From Ipomoea triloba (lineage: Eukaryota; Streptophyta; Magnoliopsida; Solanales; Convolvulaceae), in NCBI RefSeq assembly GCF_003576645.1, contig NC_044922.1, positions 7,045,684 to 7,109,683 on the forward strand: DNA of 64,000 bases, read 5' to 3'. Under the pieces are notes generated by a model. It was given only the letters and a program-made list of their open reading frames with translations, was not told the DNA's origin and ran no database searches. Position 1 is the first letter of the stretch, and every line of letters begins with the position of its first letter. A program made the position numbers and the translations under genes. Below are positions 1 through 11,379 of the stretch, piece by piece.

Positions 1-3000
1 ACTCGACCGTCATGGGCTACTTTGGCATTCCTCTGATATTCTATTAACCTTCGAGCTGCCATGTCCCTTTTTTCGTCTATGAAATTGAGTTCCGTACCTT
101 GCATCTCATCATTCACTTCCGGATCGTAATTTCTTTCCCGGGTGGTAGGGAGCCATGCTTCAATCGGGACTCTTGCCTCGAATCCATATGTCAGCGAGAA
201 AGGTGTCTCATTCGTTGCCCGACGCGGGGTGGTTCGATATGTCCAAAGAACATATGAAAGCTCATCAACCCAGCCTCGACCTGCAGTTTGCAACTTCTTT
301 TTCAATCCATCCAAGATCGTCCGGTTGGTGTTCTCCACTTGACCATTTGATTGTGGGTATGCTACGGCCACTCGGGTATGCTTTATGCCCAAATGAGCCA
401 TGAAGTTCTTAAACGGTCGGCTGTCAAATTGTGTCCCGTTGTCTGTGATCAATTGAACAGGTACCCCGAAGCGAGTAATCACATTTTTCCAAAGAAACTT
501 TTGACACTGTTGAGAAGTGATGGTTGCCAACGCTTTTGCTTCCACCCACTTGGTGAAGTAGTCGATCGCCACTATCACATACTTTTTGCGTCCGGCTGCC
601 ATCGGGAATGCTCCGATCAGATCCACACCCCACCTTGCAAAAGGTATTACTTCGCTGACCGGTTGATAGTAGGTGGCCGGTCGACCGGGTAACTTATGAA
701 ATTCTTGACAAGTGGCGCATCGTCGAACGTACTGCTCGCAATCCAGGTTGATCGAAGGCCAATAGTAACCCATCAGAATGATCTTTTGCGCGAGTGTTCT
801 TGGTCCTTGATGGGCAGAACAGATCCCTTCATGAACTTCTTCCATCACTACTTTCGCCTCGTCGCTAGTTAAGCACCGGAGCAGCGGTCCGCCATATGAT
901 CTTTTGTAGAGCCTATCATCAACCAATTGAAAACGTGGTGCCCTTAACTTAACTTTCTTTGCCCGGGAAGAGTCGTCCGGTAGAGTGCCGTTGGCGATGT
1001 AATTCTTCAAGTCGTACATCCAATCTGGCTCGCCTATCTCAACCGGTCTGACTTCTATGACATCAATGCTTGGCGCTCCAATTTCTTCAATACGTGCAAT
1101 CTTGGACACGTATTCAGGAGCTTCTTGAGTCAACTTGGAGAGCATGTCAGCGTCCGTGTTCTCCATCCTTGATACTTGGATCAGCTCGTATTTTTTGAAT
1201 TGTTGCAACAATTCGAGCGCAATATCCTTGTACTGTATCATTCGATCTTCCTTTGCATCGATCGTGCTGGATAGCTGTCCGATTATCAACCGGGAGTCTG
1301 ACCGTGCCCTTAACCGTTCGGCCTTCATCTGCTTGGCCAGTCGCAACCCGCCTATGAGTGCCTCGTATTCTGCTTCGTTGTTGGTAGGTTGAAATTTGAA
1401 AATCAAGGCTTGATAAATCTTGAAGCCTTCGGGTGATGTGAGCACAATTCCACCCCCACATCCCTTCTTACTTGACGACCCATCAGTAGAAACTTCCCAC
1501 CATGGTTCTTCTAGGGCAGTCGGTCGGTCAGGTTCCGGATCGCGTGCGGTGCATTCGACGATGAAGTCAGCCAATGCTTGACCCTTGATGGCAGGACGGG
1601 GCTTATACTCAATCGCGAACTGGGTGAGCATCATGGCCCATTTGATCAATCGTCCTGATGATGTTGGATTCCTGAGGATCGTTCCCAACGGTTGATCGGT
1701 TAACACTACTATCGGGTGAGCTTGGAAGTAAGCTGCAAGTCTTCTGGCCGTCACCCAGAGCGCCAACGCGGTCTTCTCAAATTTTGTGTACCTCAGCTCT
1801 GCTCCTTGAAGAGCTTTGCTCACGTAGTAAATCGGCTTCTGAATTCCCTTAGCTTCTTCGCGGACAAGCACGGAACTGACCGCTCGGTCGGACACGGCCA
1901 AATAAACGAATAAGACCTCATCTTTCTCCGGCTTCGAGAGGACTGGTGCGGAGCTCAAGTATACCTTCAGACCTTCAAAAGCCGATTGACAAGCCGGTGT
2001 CCACTCAAAGCCATTTGATTTTTTCAGAATATGAAAGAATGGCAGAGACTTTTCGGCTGACTTGGATAGGAAACGGCTAAGCGCTGCTAGTCGACCAGTC
2101 AGTCGCTGAACATCCTTGACCGATCGGGGGGGTTGCATCTCCATTATCGCTCTGACCTTCTCGGGATTTGGCTCAATCCCCCGCCTCGTCATCATGAACC
2201 CCAAGAATTTTCCCGTCTGAACAGCAAAGGTACACTTACTTGGGTTCAGACGCAAGTTGAAAGTTTCCATCACCTTGAACGCCCGGGCAAGATCGGTAGG
2301 ATGAGTTTCTTTTAATCGACTCTTGATGAGCATGTCATCCACATATGCTTCCATAGTTGATCCGAGCAAACCTTTAAACAATTTGTTCACCATCCGTTGG
2401 TATGTGGCTCCAGAGTTCCGCAAACCAAACGCCATTACCACGTAGCAAAACACTCCGTCCGGAGTGATGAAAGCAGTCTTCTCTTCATCTTCCTTGCTCA
2501 TGAAGATTTGATGGTATCCTTTGAAGGCGTCCATGAAACTCAACAGCTCACACCCAGCCGTTTCATCAACCATCTGGTCAGGATTTGGTAGGGGATATGG
2601 ATCCTTCGGGCAAGCTTTGTTCAAATCAGTGTAGTCAACACACATTCTCCATGTTGGCGGTTTAGGCGCGAGGACTACATTGGCTAACCACTCCGGGTAG
2701 AGGACCTCTCGGATGTGCCCTACCGACAAGAGGGTGGCGGTCTCCTTTTTCACGAATTCTCTCCTTTCGCTTGACAGGTGCCTTTTCTTTTGCTTGACTG
2801 GTTTCGAACCTGGTTGAATTGATAAGCGGTGGCAAATGACAGACCGATCAACCCCGGGCATGTCTTCCGGTCCCCAAGCAAAAACGTCTTTGTACTCCTG
2901 CAACACTCCGATGATGTCCTCACGTAGGTCTGCAGGGAGTCCCCGACCGATTTTAACCACCCTTTCTGGTCGGTCGGAGTCAAGTACTATCTCTTCCAAT

Positions 3001-3851
3001 TCTGAGGCAGGTTGCGGTTTTTCCCTCTCTTCTCCGCGATCTACCTGCTGGGATATGGTGTGAATCCTGCCTTCCTCCCGGTCCGACTGTTTGACTGCTC
3101 GCACGTAGCACTGTCGAGCAGCACGTTGGTCTCCTCGAACCACTCCAACCCCATTGGGTGTATGAAACTTCATGCACAAGTGGTTCATGGATATAATAGC
3201 AGCTGCGCGAGTGATACCTGGTCGCCCAAGTATGGCGTTGTGAACACACTTCAATTTCACTACCACAAAGTCCATGGTAGTCTTCAATATGTTTGGTTGG
3301 CTGCCCAACTCCACATTCAAGCTGATGACTCCCTCTGCTTCTATGGAGTCACCGGTGAAACCCGACAACGGGGTCCGAATGGGGGTTAACTGATCGGTGG
3401 ACAGACCCAATCGAGCAAAGACATCAAAATATAAGATGTTCACCGAGCTCCCCGTGTCAACCAGCACCCGCTGGACATCCGTTCCGTTGACATCTAGCGT
3501 GATGACGAGTGGATCATTTTGGGCTTCCCCATGGAATGGTAGATCATCGTCAGTGAAAAGTATTGGTTCTGTACGCTTTCTCTTCTCTCGAGGTTCCGAA
3601 TGAATCGTCCCAACGTATAAGTTTCTCGCCCATTGCTTCCTTTGTCGTGAAGAGTCGCCTCCTTCAGGGCCCCCGTAGATGACGTGGATCACTGGTTTCT
3701 TTCCGACCGCCTTCTCATCAGCTAACCTGGGTGGGACGAATGCCTCGTCGTGCCTTTCGGGATTCCTTTTCATCACATTCCTCTCCGTTTTTCTTTGATT
3801 TCTATCCTCCTTCATCACAAATTGCCTCAACTCTCCCTTCTGAATGAGTTG
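1..3851 (-). CDS. pol: pol polyprotein (protease, RT, RNase H, second RNase H, integrase), partial
   Basis: I checked every minus-strand codon from 3851 to 3 and found no stop: 1,283 codons, still open at the window edge. Domains in order: aspartic protease with DTGSS at 3444-3458; reverse transcriptase about 2750-2000 with WRMCVDYTDLNKACPKDPYP near 2600-2660 and the YVDD active site at 2334-2345; the gypsy RNase H/connection region about 2000-1650; a second, archaeal-type RNase H about 1500-1140 with its first Asp in STDGSS (1482-1484), Glu in NNEAEYEALI, Asp in SDSRLI and Asp in NTDADMLSKL; integrase with HHCC zinc finger (His 831-833 and 810-812, Cys 717-719 and 708-710) and catalytic D (621-623), D (441-443), E (333-335) with 35 residues between the last two. 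It shares the gag frame and is separated from gag by one TAA. The integrase C-terminus is outside the window. Confidence 0.95.
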
Positions 3852-4565
3852 TTAAATGAGCATGCGCAAGGCCATGCACTCCGAAGTATTGTGTCCCTTG
3901 ACTCTGTGGAAAGCACAATACTTTCTCTTGTCCTCCCCCTCGGGTATCGGCTCCGGTGGGTGGATCAAATTGCATTGCTCGGCAAACTGCAAGACTTCCA
4001 CCAGGGGTCTGTTCAACGGAGTGAAACGTGGTACATCTTCTGGTCGATTGTATTGTTTGACGTGTCTGAACGGTGGTTTATTTTTCCTTTGATCGTGGCC
4101 TCTGTCCCGATTGACCGGCTGCTCATCGCGTCTCTTTGCCATGTTAGCTTCGGTGGCATCTGCATGATGCTTGGCTCTGGTGATGGCATCCTCATAAGTT
4201 CGGGGGGGATTAACTATGAGGTCGTAGTAGAGCGTCCCGGAACAAAGTGATGCAAGGAAAGCTTGGATTGCCACCCGGTCCTCCATCGGTTCAACCTCAT
4301 CAACCTCACGTTCCCATCTGAATAGGAAAGTAGACAACGGTTCTCCCACAGCTTGGTTTACCTTGTTCAGGCAAGTGTAAGATTTCTTTCTCGATTTACT
4401 TGCAGCGAAACGCTTTACAAACTTATCGGCCAACTGACCAAAATTTCTGATCGACCCCTGCTCCAAACCCTTGAACCATTCGGCCGCCTTACCGACTAAG
4501 GTAGCGAAGAAAGCTCTACAAATGACTGCATCGCTTACTCCCAACATCAACATGTTGCCATAGTA
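3852..4565 (-). CDS. gag: gag, C-terminal part (N-terminus in gap)
   Basis: About 237 codons are visible, ending at a TAA (3852-3854). The retrotransposon gag core is recognisable from AAEWFKGL, followed by a FVKRFAASK segment and a long helical stretch rich in charged residues. Near the C-terminus is CAFHRVKGHNTSEC, the Cys/His motif of Tat-type gag proteins. Gag forms the virus-like particle in the cytoplasm and binds element RNA. The start lies in the N gap 4566-5258. The frame stays formally open through the Ns into 5259-5408, but that stretch is LTR, not gag, so I do not extend the call. The stop falls just after the Cys/His motif, where related elements often continue into protease. Confidence 0.88.
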   Translation of the reverse strand, partial: YYGNMLMLGVSDAVICRAFFATLVGKAAEWFKGLEQGSIRNFGQLADKFVKRFAASKSRKKSYTCLNKVNQAVGEPLSTFLFRWEREVDEVEPMEDRVAIQAFLASLCSGTLYYDLIVNPPRTYEDAITRAKHHADATEANMAKRRDEQPVNRDRGHDQRKNKPPFRHVKQYNRPEDVPRFTPLNRPLVEVLQFAEQCNLIHPPEPIPEGEDKRKYCAFHRVKGHNTSECMALRMLI

Positions 4566-5258
4566 NNNNNNNNNNNNNNNNNNNNNNNNNNNNNNNNNNN
4601 NNNNNNNNNNNNNNNNNNNNNNNNNNNNNNNNNNNNNNNNNNNNNNNNNNNNNNNNNNNNNNNNNNNNNNNNNNNNNNNNNNNNNNNNNNNNNNNNNNNN
4701 NNNNNNNNNNNNNNNNNNNNNNNNNNNNNNNNNNNNNNNNNNNNNNNNNNNNNNNNNNNNNNNNNNNNNNNNNNNNNNNNNNNNNNNNNNNNNNNNNNNN
4801 NNNNNNNNNNNNNNNNNNNNNNNNNNNNNNNNNNNNNNNNNNNNNNNNNNNNNNNNNNNNNNNNNNNNNNNNNNNNNNNNNNNNNNNNNNNNNNNNNNNN
4901 NNNNNNNNNNNNNNNNNNNNNNNNNNNNNNNNNNNNNNNNNNNNNNNNNNNNNNNNNNNNNNNNNNNNNNNNNNNNNNNNNNNNNNNNNNNNNNNNNNNN
5001 NNNNNNNNNNNNNNNNNNNNNNNNNNNNNNNNNNNNNNNNNNNNNNNNNNNNNNNNNNNNNNNNNNNNNNNNNNNNNNNNNNNNNNNNNNNNNNNNNNNN
5101 NNNNNNNNNNNNNNNNNNNNNNNNNNNNNNNNNNNNNNNNNNNNNNNNNNNNNNNNNNNNNNNNNNNNNNNNNNNNNNNNNNNNNNNNNNNNNNNNNNNN
5201 NNNNNNNNNNNNNNNNNNNNNNNNNNNNNNNNNNNNNNNNNNNNNNNNNNNNNNNNNN
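4566..5258. other. Assembly gap, 693 N
   Basis: Run of Ns. From the flanks it should hold R/U5 of the 5' LTR, the primer binding site, the leader and the N-terminal part of gag of the Tat element. Confidence 0.99.
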
Positions 5259-5278
5259 CCAGTGAGGGGAATGACCCC

Positions 5279-5286
5279 TATTTATA
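5279..5286 (-). promoter_or_regulatory. TATA box of the Tat element LTR
   Basis: The minus strand reads TGTATAAATAGGGG, a standard plant TATA box. Transcription would start about 30 bases downstream, just inside the N gap. Confidence 0.65.
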
Positions 5287-5520
5287 CAAAGTGGATTCAC
5301 TATGCACATGGTGTCTGATATGCAAGTGGAGGACATATGGGCTGTCACTCCGCAAAATGCGCATCGGTTTGCTCGAAGTGGTTGAGTTGCTCGAGGTGAT
5401 GAAAACACGGATCCTCTGTTCCCGAAAAGTTGTCGGTCGTCACATCAAGCAACTGTTGCGCTCGTGAGCCTCCAATCCACAAGGTGTGTTGCTTCCGATC
5501 ATGCGGCCGACGAACCGGGC

Positions 5521-5582
5521 GACCGTCGACGGACCGTTGGGTGACCGTTGACGGACAGGTTGGGTGACCGACGGACAGGTGA
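5521..5582 (-). repeat. U3 tandem repeat, about 22 bp x 3
   Basis: Three imperfect copies beginning gaccgt/gaccga and containing cggac (5521-5542, 5543-5565, 5566-5582). GC-rich short repeats in U3 often carry enhancer sites; that role is inference. Confidence 0.7.
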
Positions 5583-5602
5583 TTTACGGACCGACTAGTA
5601 CA

Positions 5603-8287
5603 TGTGCATATTTACCCATCAATTATGTAATACCCTTCAAATAATTTAATAGGACTAACTTTGTAAAAATAATGTGTGACAAAAACTATAGCTTCTCAAT
5701 CATGCTCATTTGTTGATGATATATAGGTTCAAGGGAGAGTAATGCTTTTAATAAAAAATGCAGAATAATCTCATATGTCAATGTTAGATGATCAATGACT
5801 CTAAATTAAAGGTAAAAGGCGGTGACAATCTCGTAATTTTTGCAAACTTTAAACATGCATTGAGTAAGATCAGAGTACATCGATAATATATGACAATGCA
5901 TTTAAATCTGTAAAAGTGCATTCGAGGTAGTTATACTTTAACATATTAGCAAATGCAATCTCAAACAGTGCACGTTCGAAGTTTGAAATAATTATGTAAT
6001 TGCTACTAAACATTTGTTTTTAATTTAGAGTTGTTGATTATTCCAATAAAAGAGATTATTTCGTAGTTTTTACTAGAAGTTTTGTTGTCTTATGATCCTA
6101 GTTTTATACGTTAATATAGTAAATATAAATATATAGATTGAAATTCAACAGAAACCCCCAAAAGGTAGATGTTTAGAACATTTGGTAACATATAGCAATT
6201 AGATGCTTTTTCCATCTGGGAATATATATTGTTTATTCAAATTAAAGAATAAGATTTCTATTTTCTATACATCGTCACCGTACCATCAAGCTTTTCTCCT
6301 CCCTTATTTCTTTAAACAATGATGACACAATTCTTCTATTGCAAAAAAGGGGGGAACCAATGGTGATCTTTTGCTTGATTGGTGCTTCTCTTTGCCCAAC
6401 TCATCTCTCACCAAAAAGCAATCCCACTTTCCCATATTCCAAACTAATGAAAAAGAAAATTAAATAACAAAGTATATATGTGGAGGGTGGAAAAGGGGGT
6501 TCTTCTTGCTTTGAACACAAGAAGCTACCAAAACCTTTTGAGAGAGGGGGTGGGGGTGGGTGTGGGGAGGGGGGTATAGTAGCCCTCAATTATCCCAAGC
6601 TGTGACTAAGTTTTAAATGTGTTTGCTTAAAGTTTGACCTTTGTGATATGATTACCATATGTGTGGGTATATATTATTATATTATATTGATATGTGCATA
6701 AAGTAATTAAGTGGGGCTTGGCTTGCACTAATGAAAAGAGAGATGGGGCCAAATGTCTCATAATATTCCATCATTTAGCCATTGGGGGAAGCTTTTATTG
6801 ATCATAACCCTATCAATGGCACTTTGAACTTAAGCAAAAAGGAGCCTCATGAGGTTGTAATTTGTTTGAGGACAAAAAACTTGAGACCTTAGCAATGATT
6901 AGAAGTGGCAATTTCAAATTTTTTTAATCCCTACTTTCATATATAATCCATTCAATTCTTCATTTTCATTTTAAATTACCCAATTAAGAGGGTAACTTTT
7001 TCAATTCATGAGCCAGTTAAGTTTCCGTGTTGAATTTTATCACATATAGGATGGATCAAATACATTATTATATTAATTACATTCACAATTGGGTACGAAC
7101 CATATGATGATGATGTTTCTTAAATGACTTTTCAACTTTATTGTTCTTAATAAAGTTGGTCATAGCAGAAATAGATTTTTTTTTTGTCAGACCACGAGGT
7201 GTTCTGAGCAGGCCCTAAATGTAGGAAACACCTTTAAGTCTGTACCATATTTAGATAGTCAGACTAATTCCCGTTCACACCGGATCGGCTCGATTAAGGG
7301 GCATAGTCCTGGTCAGATTAGTTTTTCCATACAAATAGAAATATTTTTTAAGAGTGAAAATTACTCCGTATAACGCAAATAGATTTAGTTTATAATTAAT
7401 TTGGTATATTTATTTATAAAAGGATTAATTCAAAATTATTGCGAAAAGATGATGATTACTGCGTATTACAGTGAGATATATTTTATAATGTATGTATGCA
7501 TAATTAATAACATTTGTTTAACAAAAAAAAAATTAAAAAATTAGTGATTTTAGATCACTATTGGACTTATTGTGTAAGAAGATCAACGATTTTTTTTTTT
7601 TTTTTTTTTTTTTATGAAAGTAGGTATTCCCCCATCGGTGAAGATACTTCCGGCCAACTTCTCGACCAAAATTGATATTAAGAAAAACTCTGGTCACAAC
7701 CACTGACCAATTAACACAGCTACTAGGGACGATAAATCGATAATACTATCCAACTTAAATTTTTTATAAACTATATAATTTCAACATACACCGCTATTGA
7801 TCAAAATTGTATAATTGAAATTATTTATAAAATTTGGTTTAAACTTTTGGATTAATGGCTTGATTTTAGACCTTTCAATGTAAAAATGGTGTATATAATA
7901 TGTGTTACAATTACAATATTAACTAGTCAATTAATATTTCTAATACAATTAATAAATAAGCTACAAATGAGAAATTTTCACATAATGTAGGAGAAATGAG
8001 AAATTATCACATTTTACAAATTTGCCAACTCATTTAACAATAAAGACTATATTAACTTGAAACTTTTTTTTTTTTATGAAAAGTAACATTGGTGTCATTA
8101 AACGACAAGATACTTAACTAAATAACTAAATTTTTTAAAAATGAATGAAAGGGACTGAATTTATAACTCATGAATAATTAATTGATCAATAGTGTGATTT
8201 TAATTTATAACTAATTATTTTTGTTTCAAAACTTTAGCTACTTAGATAAGGTCTTGAAATTTGATTTTGGATCTTTTAGTTTTGAAA
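5603..8287. other. AT-rich intergenic DNA, no gene seen
   Basis: No ORF with a recognisable product. It holds a strong G-rich run (listed separately), poly(T) at 7590-7613, and two less AT-rich stretches (about 7190-7330 and 7614-7730) that look like fragments of dispersed repeats but which I cannot classify. The stretch about 6400-6900 is less simple in composition than its surroundings and could be old promoter-like sequence, without support from any nearby gene. Confidence 0.6.
6546..6574 (+). other. G-quadruplex-type G-run
   Basis: G5-T-G5-T-G3-TGT-G4-A-G6: five G-tracts of at least three with loops of 1-3 bases, within otherwise AT-rich sequence. This meets the usual G-quadruplex pattern. 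No gene is seen next to it. Confidence 0.8.
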
Positions 8288-8347
<60 letters not shown>

Positions 8348-8348
8348 T
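8288..8348. repeat. (ATT)n microsatellite, about 20 copies
   Basis: Uninterrupted ATT trinucleotide repeat. It gives rise to a meaningless poly-Tyr reading frame. Confidence 0.98.
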
Positions 8349-8665
8349 TGATAACCCAGGTTGCTTGGTTTCACCGAACTATATCCTGAACCCCATGAAC
8401 CTGCCACCCCCACCCTACCCTTGGAAGCAAGCCTTAATTAAGTGAAATTTTTTATCCATTAGACCAATGCATGCCCTGGAGGTTGTAGATTGCTTTATTA
8501 TTGTTAAGATCAATCGCGTACTATCACGTCAAAAGGTATAATAACTAGTAGCAAAATCACCACATGTCAAAGAATTTGGCCTTCTAGACCTCTGCCACCC
8601 ATCAACTACATAGCATGCCTTGTGGCTTACTCCGATGCCAATTGTCAATAAGTGTTTACTACTGT
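8349..8665. other. Intergenic, nothing recognised
   Basis: Mixed-composition sequence with a C-rich stretch at about 8398-8425. No ORF, RNA gene or repeat I can name. Confidence 0.5.
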
Positions 8666-9047
8666 GTTAATACCTAATTTAGTCATCGACTATAGTAGTT
8701 TTTTTTTTAATTTAGTCCTAAACGACTTTTGGTGTTTAATTAGGTCACAGACTTTGATGGTTTTACCCAAAGTCCTCGACGGTTAGAACCAAAGACTAAA
8801 TAGATAAAAACCATTATAGTCGAAGACTAAATTGGGTAAAATCACTATAGTCAAAAACTAACTTGGGTAAAACTACTATAGTGGAGGACTTAATTGACTA
8901 TTAATGGAGGTAAAATTACCAAGCTATCTTAATAGAGGATTTAATGGGGTAAAACCATCAAAGTCGATGACCTAATTAAGAACAAAAATTCATTTAGGAC
9001 TAAATCGAGAAAAACCACTATAGTCGAGGACTAAATTGGGTATTAAC
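8666..9047. mobile_element. Foldback/MITE-like element with long inverted ends
   Basis: The left end starts gttaatacctaatttagtc and the right end finishes gactaaattgggtattaac, its near-perfect inverted complement. The inverted similarity continues inward for about 100 bp on each side. Between the arms are about three direct copies of a 35-bp unit containing actatagt and gactaaattggg. There is no coding capacity. Terminal inverted repeats plus subterminal direct repeats fit a non-autonomous DNA transposon, perhaps Mutator-like; I found no clean target-site duplication. Confidence 0.75.
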
Positions 9048-9084
9048 TCATTTACTAATCTACATATGAAACTATATCTAGTTG

Positions 9085-9236
9085 TCTCAAAATGGGTGGT
9101 CAGGTAGGTAAAGTATTATTTTTGTACATGAAGGTCATGGGTTCAATTTTGCCACCAAGGGTGACATTTTCAATTCACATTGATCAGTCAGATATAGGAT
9201 TTGACTCTCTAAGCCTCCGCCGACAAATATATATAT
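9085..9236 (+). mobile_element. SINE-like retroposon (tRNA-type promoter)
   Basis: An A-box-like tggtcaggtagg (9097-9108) is followed 30 bp later by a B-box-like gggttcaatt (9139-9148), the spacing of an RNA polymerase III promoter. The body continues through a tctctaagcctccgccgac stretch to an AT repeat at 9226-9236. This matches the layout of plant tRNA-derived SINEs. The boxes have mismatches, so it is probably an old inactive copy. Confidence 0.5.
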
Positions 9237-9592
9237 ATCCAAAACTAAAATTTTTGGAAGGTCAATTTTAATTTTACTTAAACTATATTCTGTAAATACA
9301 AAAAAAAAAAATACTTTGAGAATTATAGTAATAATATAAAAGATTTTGGGGCCAAGCCACCCCTAGCTCCTCGCCCACATACCCCCATGGCCCCATCCCA
9401 TAATCTGATGTTGAGTCAAACATATTGATTGCTATTTCAACAATAATTTTTGTGTTTAAATTTTACCTCATATTTTGTTCAAGTATAGATATTGTTATTG
9501 AGCATTTATGGTTATTTGTTAGCTTTATAGGATAATGAAGTGGGAGGCAAAAACTCTTGTGAGGCTGTTTCATGGATCCTCACTTTACGAGA

Positions 9593-9838
9593 CGGGTTAA
9601 GTTTTCCATAAGTATTACATTTCCCCCATAAATATTATAGTTTTCTTCATAAGTAACTCTTCAATCCCCAAGTATTACATTTTGATTAAAGTATTACAGA
9701 GTACATTTTTCTTCAAAAGTATCATACTTTTCCTTTATAAGTATTACACTCTCCCTCATACGTAACAATCAATTTATCCCTTGTTAGTATTACACTTTTT
9801 ATCATAAGTAGTATTGCATTTTTATCCAAACTCAACTT
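9593..9838. repeat. Degenerate tandem repeat of an ataagtattaca-type unit
   Basis: About ten imperfect copies of a short unit around ataagtattacattt, spaced roughly 20-30 bp. The flanks carry a weak inverted pair (tgtgaggctgtttcat near 9560, gtgacggtctcacat near 9860), so the array may be the core of a decayed transposon. Confidence 0.5.
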
Positions 9839-10893
9839 GTGTCATGAAAAAAGAAATCTATGTGACGGTCTCACATGGGACTCATCAGGAAGTAGTGGTT
9901 ATTTTGATTTTTTGTGATTGTGCAATTGTAAGTATATATTGTATGGCATAAAAGATAGATCTGATAGATTGACCTACTTTCAACTTGTTATTTTCCCTGG
10001 CCTTTATAATTTGTCCAAGTTTTTTCCAACTTATACTTTTTGTTTTTTTATGAACATAAATTTGACACAACTTGCGTATGGTATATACTCCCTATTGGAA
10101 TTAATGACAAAAGAGAAATCCTTACAAATGGGACCTTAGGTTATCTTTTGGAGTAACCTTTACTTTTGAGGAAGAAAAAGGGCCTTTTCATATATTCCTA
10201 TTCCATCTTCTAAACATATTGATTTGGCAAGAAAGTGGCTAGAGAGGGGTAAAACCACCTTTTTTTTGTAATGAATAAACGTAGTATTGAAAATTATCTA
10301 AGCACTTATTGATCATTATGAGAGGTGAAATGATAAATGGTGTTGATGGAGAGAAAAGGCAGCTGGCCAGGGAGTTCATGTTAAATATTTAAGTAGCTAG
10401 GTAGATGGAGAGTATGATGAATGGGAAGATAGATATCTATCTGAGAATATGGGTTGAGAGAGTGAGAGGTAGGGCTTCATGGATGATGAGGAATTATTGT
10501 GATATAATCCATAAGATATGGGCATGTTTGTGAACAAAGCAAAGATATAATTATTATCAAAAGGGAAAAATAAATAAATAAAATTCGAGTTAATTCCATT
10601 TTTTGTCCTAGATTTATAGGTATCGGTTCATGCAATTTTAGTCTCTTTTTTTTTTTTTTTTTTAAACATCTCCCTTTAAACTAGTGGATTCATCTTGGAG
10701 ATGGGAAAAAGTGGAGTAGGAGGATTACATACACCTCCGAACCACCATATATTTCTTGTGTCCTTTATTGTTTTAATTTATTTATTTATGCATGTTTGAT
10801 CTATACATTACACACACGCTTCACAAGTTTTATTTTTCCGCTGTGTACAAGACACTAACAATCTGTTGAGTGCTTTGGTTCTGATTTTAGCTT
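9839..10893. other. AT-rich intergenic, no gene seen
   Basis: Contains poly(T) at about 10647-10664 and otherwise unremarkable AT-rich sequence. Two short reading frames near 9885-10139 overlap on opposite strands and have no protein-like features. Confidence 0.5.
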
Positions 10894-11044
10894 TTTCTCT
10901 TTTTTTTTTTTTTTTTTACTAAACAATTGCTTTTATTGAAACCAAAATAAGAGGTCGAAGCCTTACAGAGGCCTTAGGCCCAAAAGTGACCTAAGGCTCA
11001 CAATCTTTAGGTCCAAAAAACCTTACAAAACCAAAGGGCCATAA
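10894..11044 (-). mobile_element. Short poly(A) retroposon with 17-bp target-site duplication
   Basis: A 151-bp insertion is flanked by identical 17-bp copies of ggttctgattttagctt (10877-10893 and 11045-11061). Inside the left flank the plus strand has a T-run, which is a poly(A) tail on the minus strand, preceded there by a TTTCAATAAAAGC stretch containing an AATAAA-type signal. A poly(A) tail plus a long target-site duplication is the signature of LINE-mediated insertion. The body lacks obvious Pol III boxes, so a strongly 5'-truncated LINE 3' end or a retroposed transcript fragment is most likely. Confidence 0.85.
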
Positions 11045-11061
11045 GGTTCTGATTTTAGCTT

Positions 11062-11340
11062 AGCAATTCGAATTGGGAGAAAAGTCTATTCACCCTCACC
11101 CCCTCCCTCACTCTAAACTTTTCCTTATCTCTTTTGGGACCAACAGTTGCCATAAATCATTGATTATTGATTCCAATTATTACTAATATTTATCATTAAT
11201 TGTGCAATACTATAGGTTTAGTTGAAGTCTTCCAATGTACAATTATTAGTTAAAAACAATGATTACTATACTTGAATAAATGAAATAATAGTACTCCGTA
11301 TTAAAATTTGTAACCTCGATTTAAAATCTATTTTCTTAAG
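11062..11340. other. Intergenic, nothing recognised
   Basis: AT-rich sequence without ORF, inverted repeat or RNA gene that I can support. Confidence 0.5.
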
Positions 11341-11342
11341 AT

Positions 11343-11379
<37 letters not shown>

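Larger units (their letters stand above)
1..5602 (-). mobile_element. Ty3/gypsy LTR retrotransposon, Tat lineage, 3' part outside window
   Basis: Read on the minus strand the order is 5' LTR (right end), gap, gag, protease, reverse transcriptase, RNase H, second RNase H, integrase. This is the Ty3/gypsy order. The extra RNase H domain between the usual one and integrase is the hallmark of the plant Tat group (Tat, Ogre, Retand relatives). The whole pol frame to the window edge is open and every catalytic motif checked is present, so the copy is probably young. Its GC content is clearly higher than the DNA to its right. The 3' LTR lies beyond position 1, so LTR divergence and target-site duplication cannot be judged. 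The right end is placed near 5602, where the minus strand starts TGTACTAG after the U3 repeats; this boundary is an estimate. Confidence 0.93.
5259..5602 (-). repeat. 5' LTR, U3 region (incomplete)
   Basis: Non-coding, GC-richer than the DNA to the right, placed directly upstream of gag, with a TATA box close to its inner end and short tandem repeats near its outer end. These fit the U3 part of an LTR. The rest of the LTR is in the gap. The outer boundary is inferred from the drop to AT-rich sequence after 5602. Confidence 0.7.

Noticed and set aside
142..4250. Plus-strand ORFs within the Tat element
   Set aside because: They are antisense shadows of the open minus-strand gag-pol frame and show no domain.
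5259..5408. N-terminal extension of gag through the N gap
   Set aside because: The stretch holds the LTR TATA box and U3 sequence; the frame is open only because Ns were read through.
6401..6589. Minus-strand ORF of 62 codons rich in Pro
   Set aside because: It is the complement of the G-rich run.
8221..8445. Plus-strand ORF with a long Tyr run
   Set aside because: It is the ATT microsatellite translated; no protein features.
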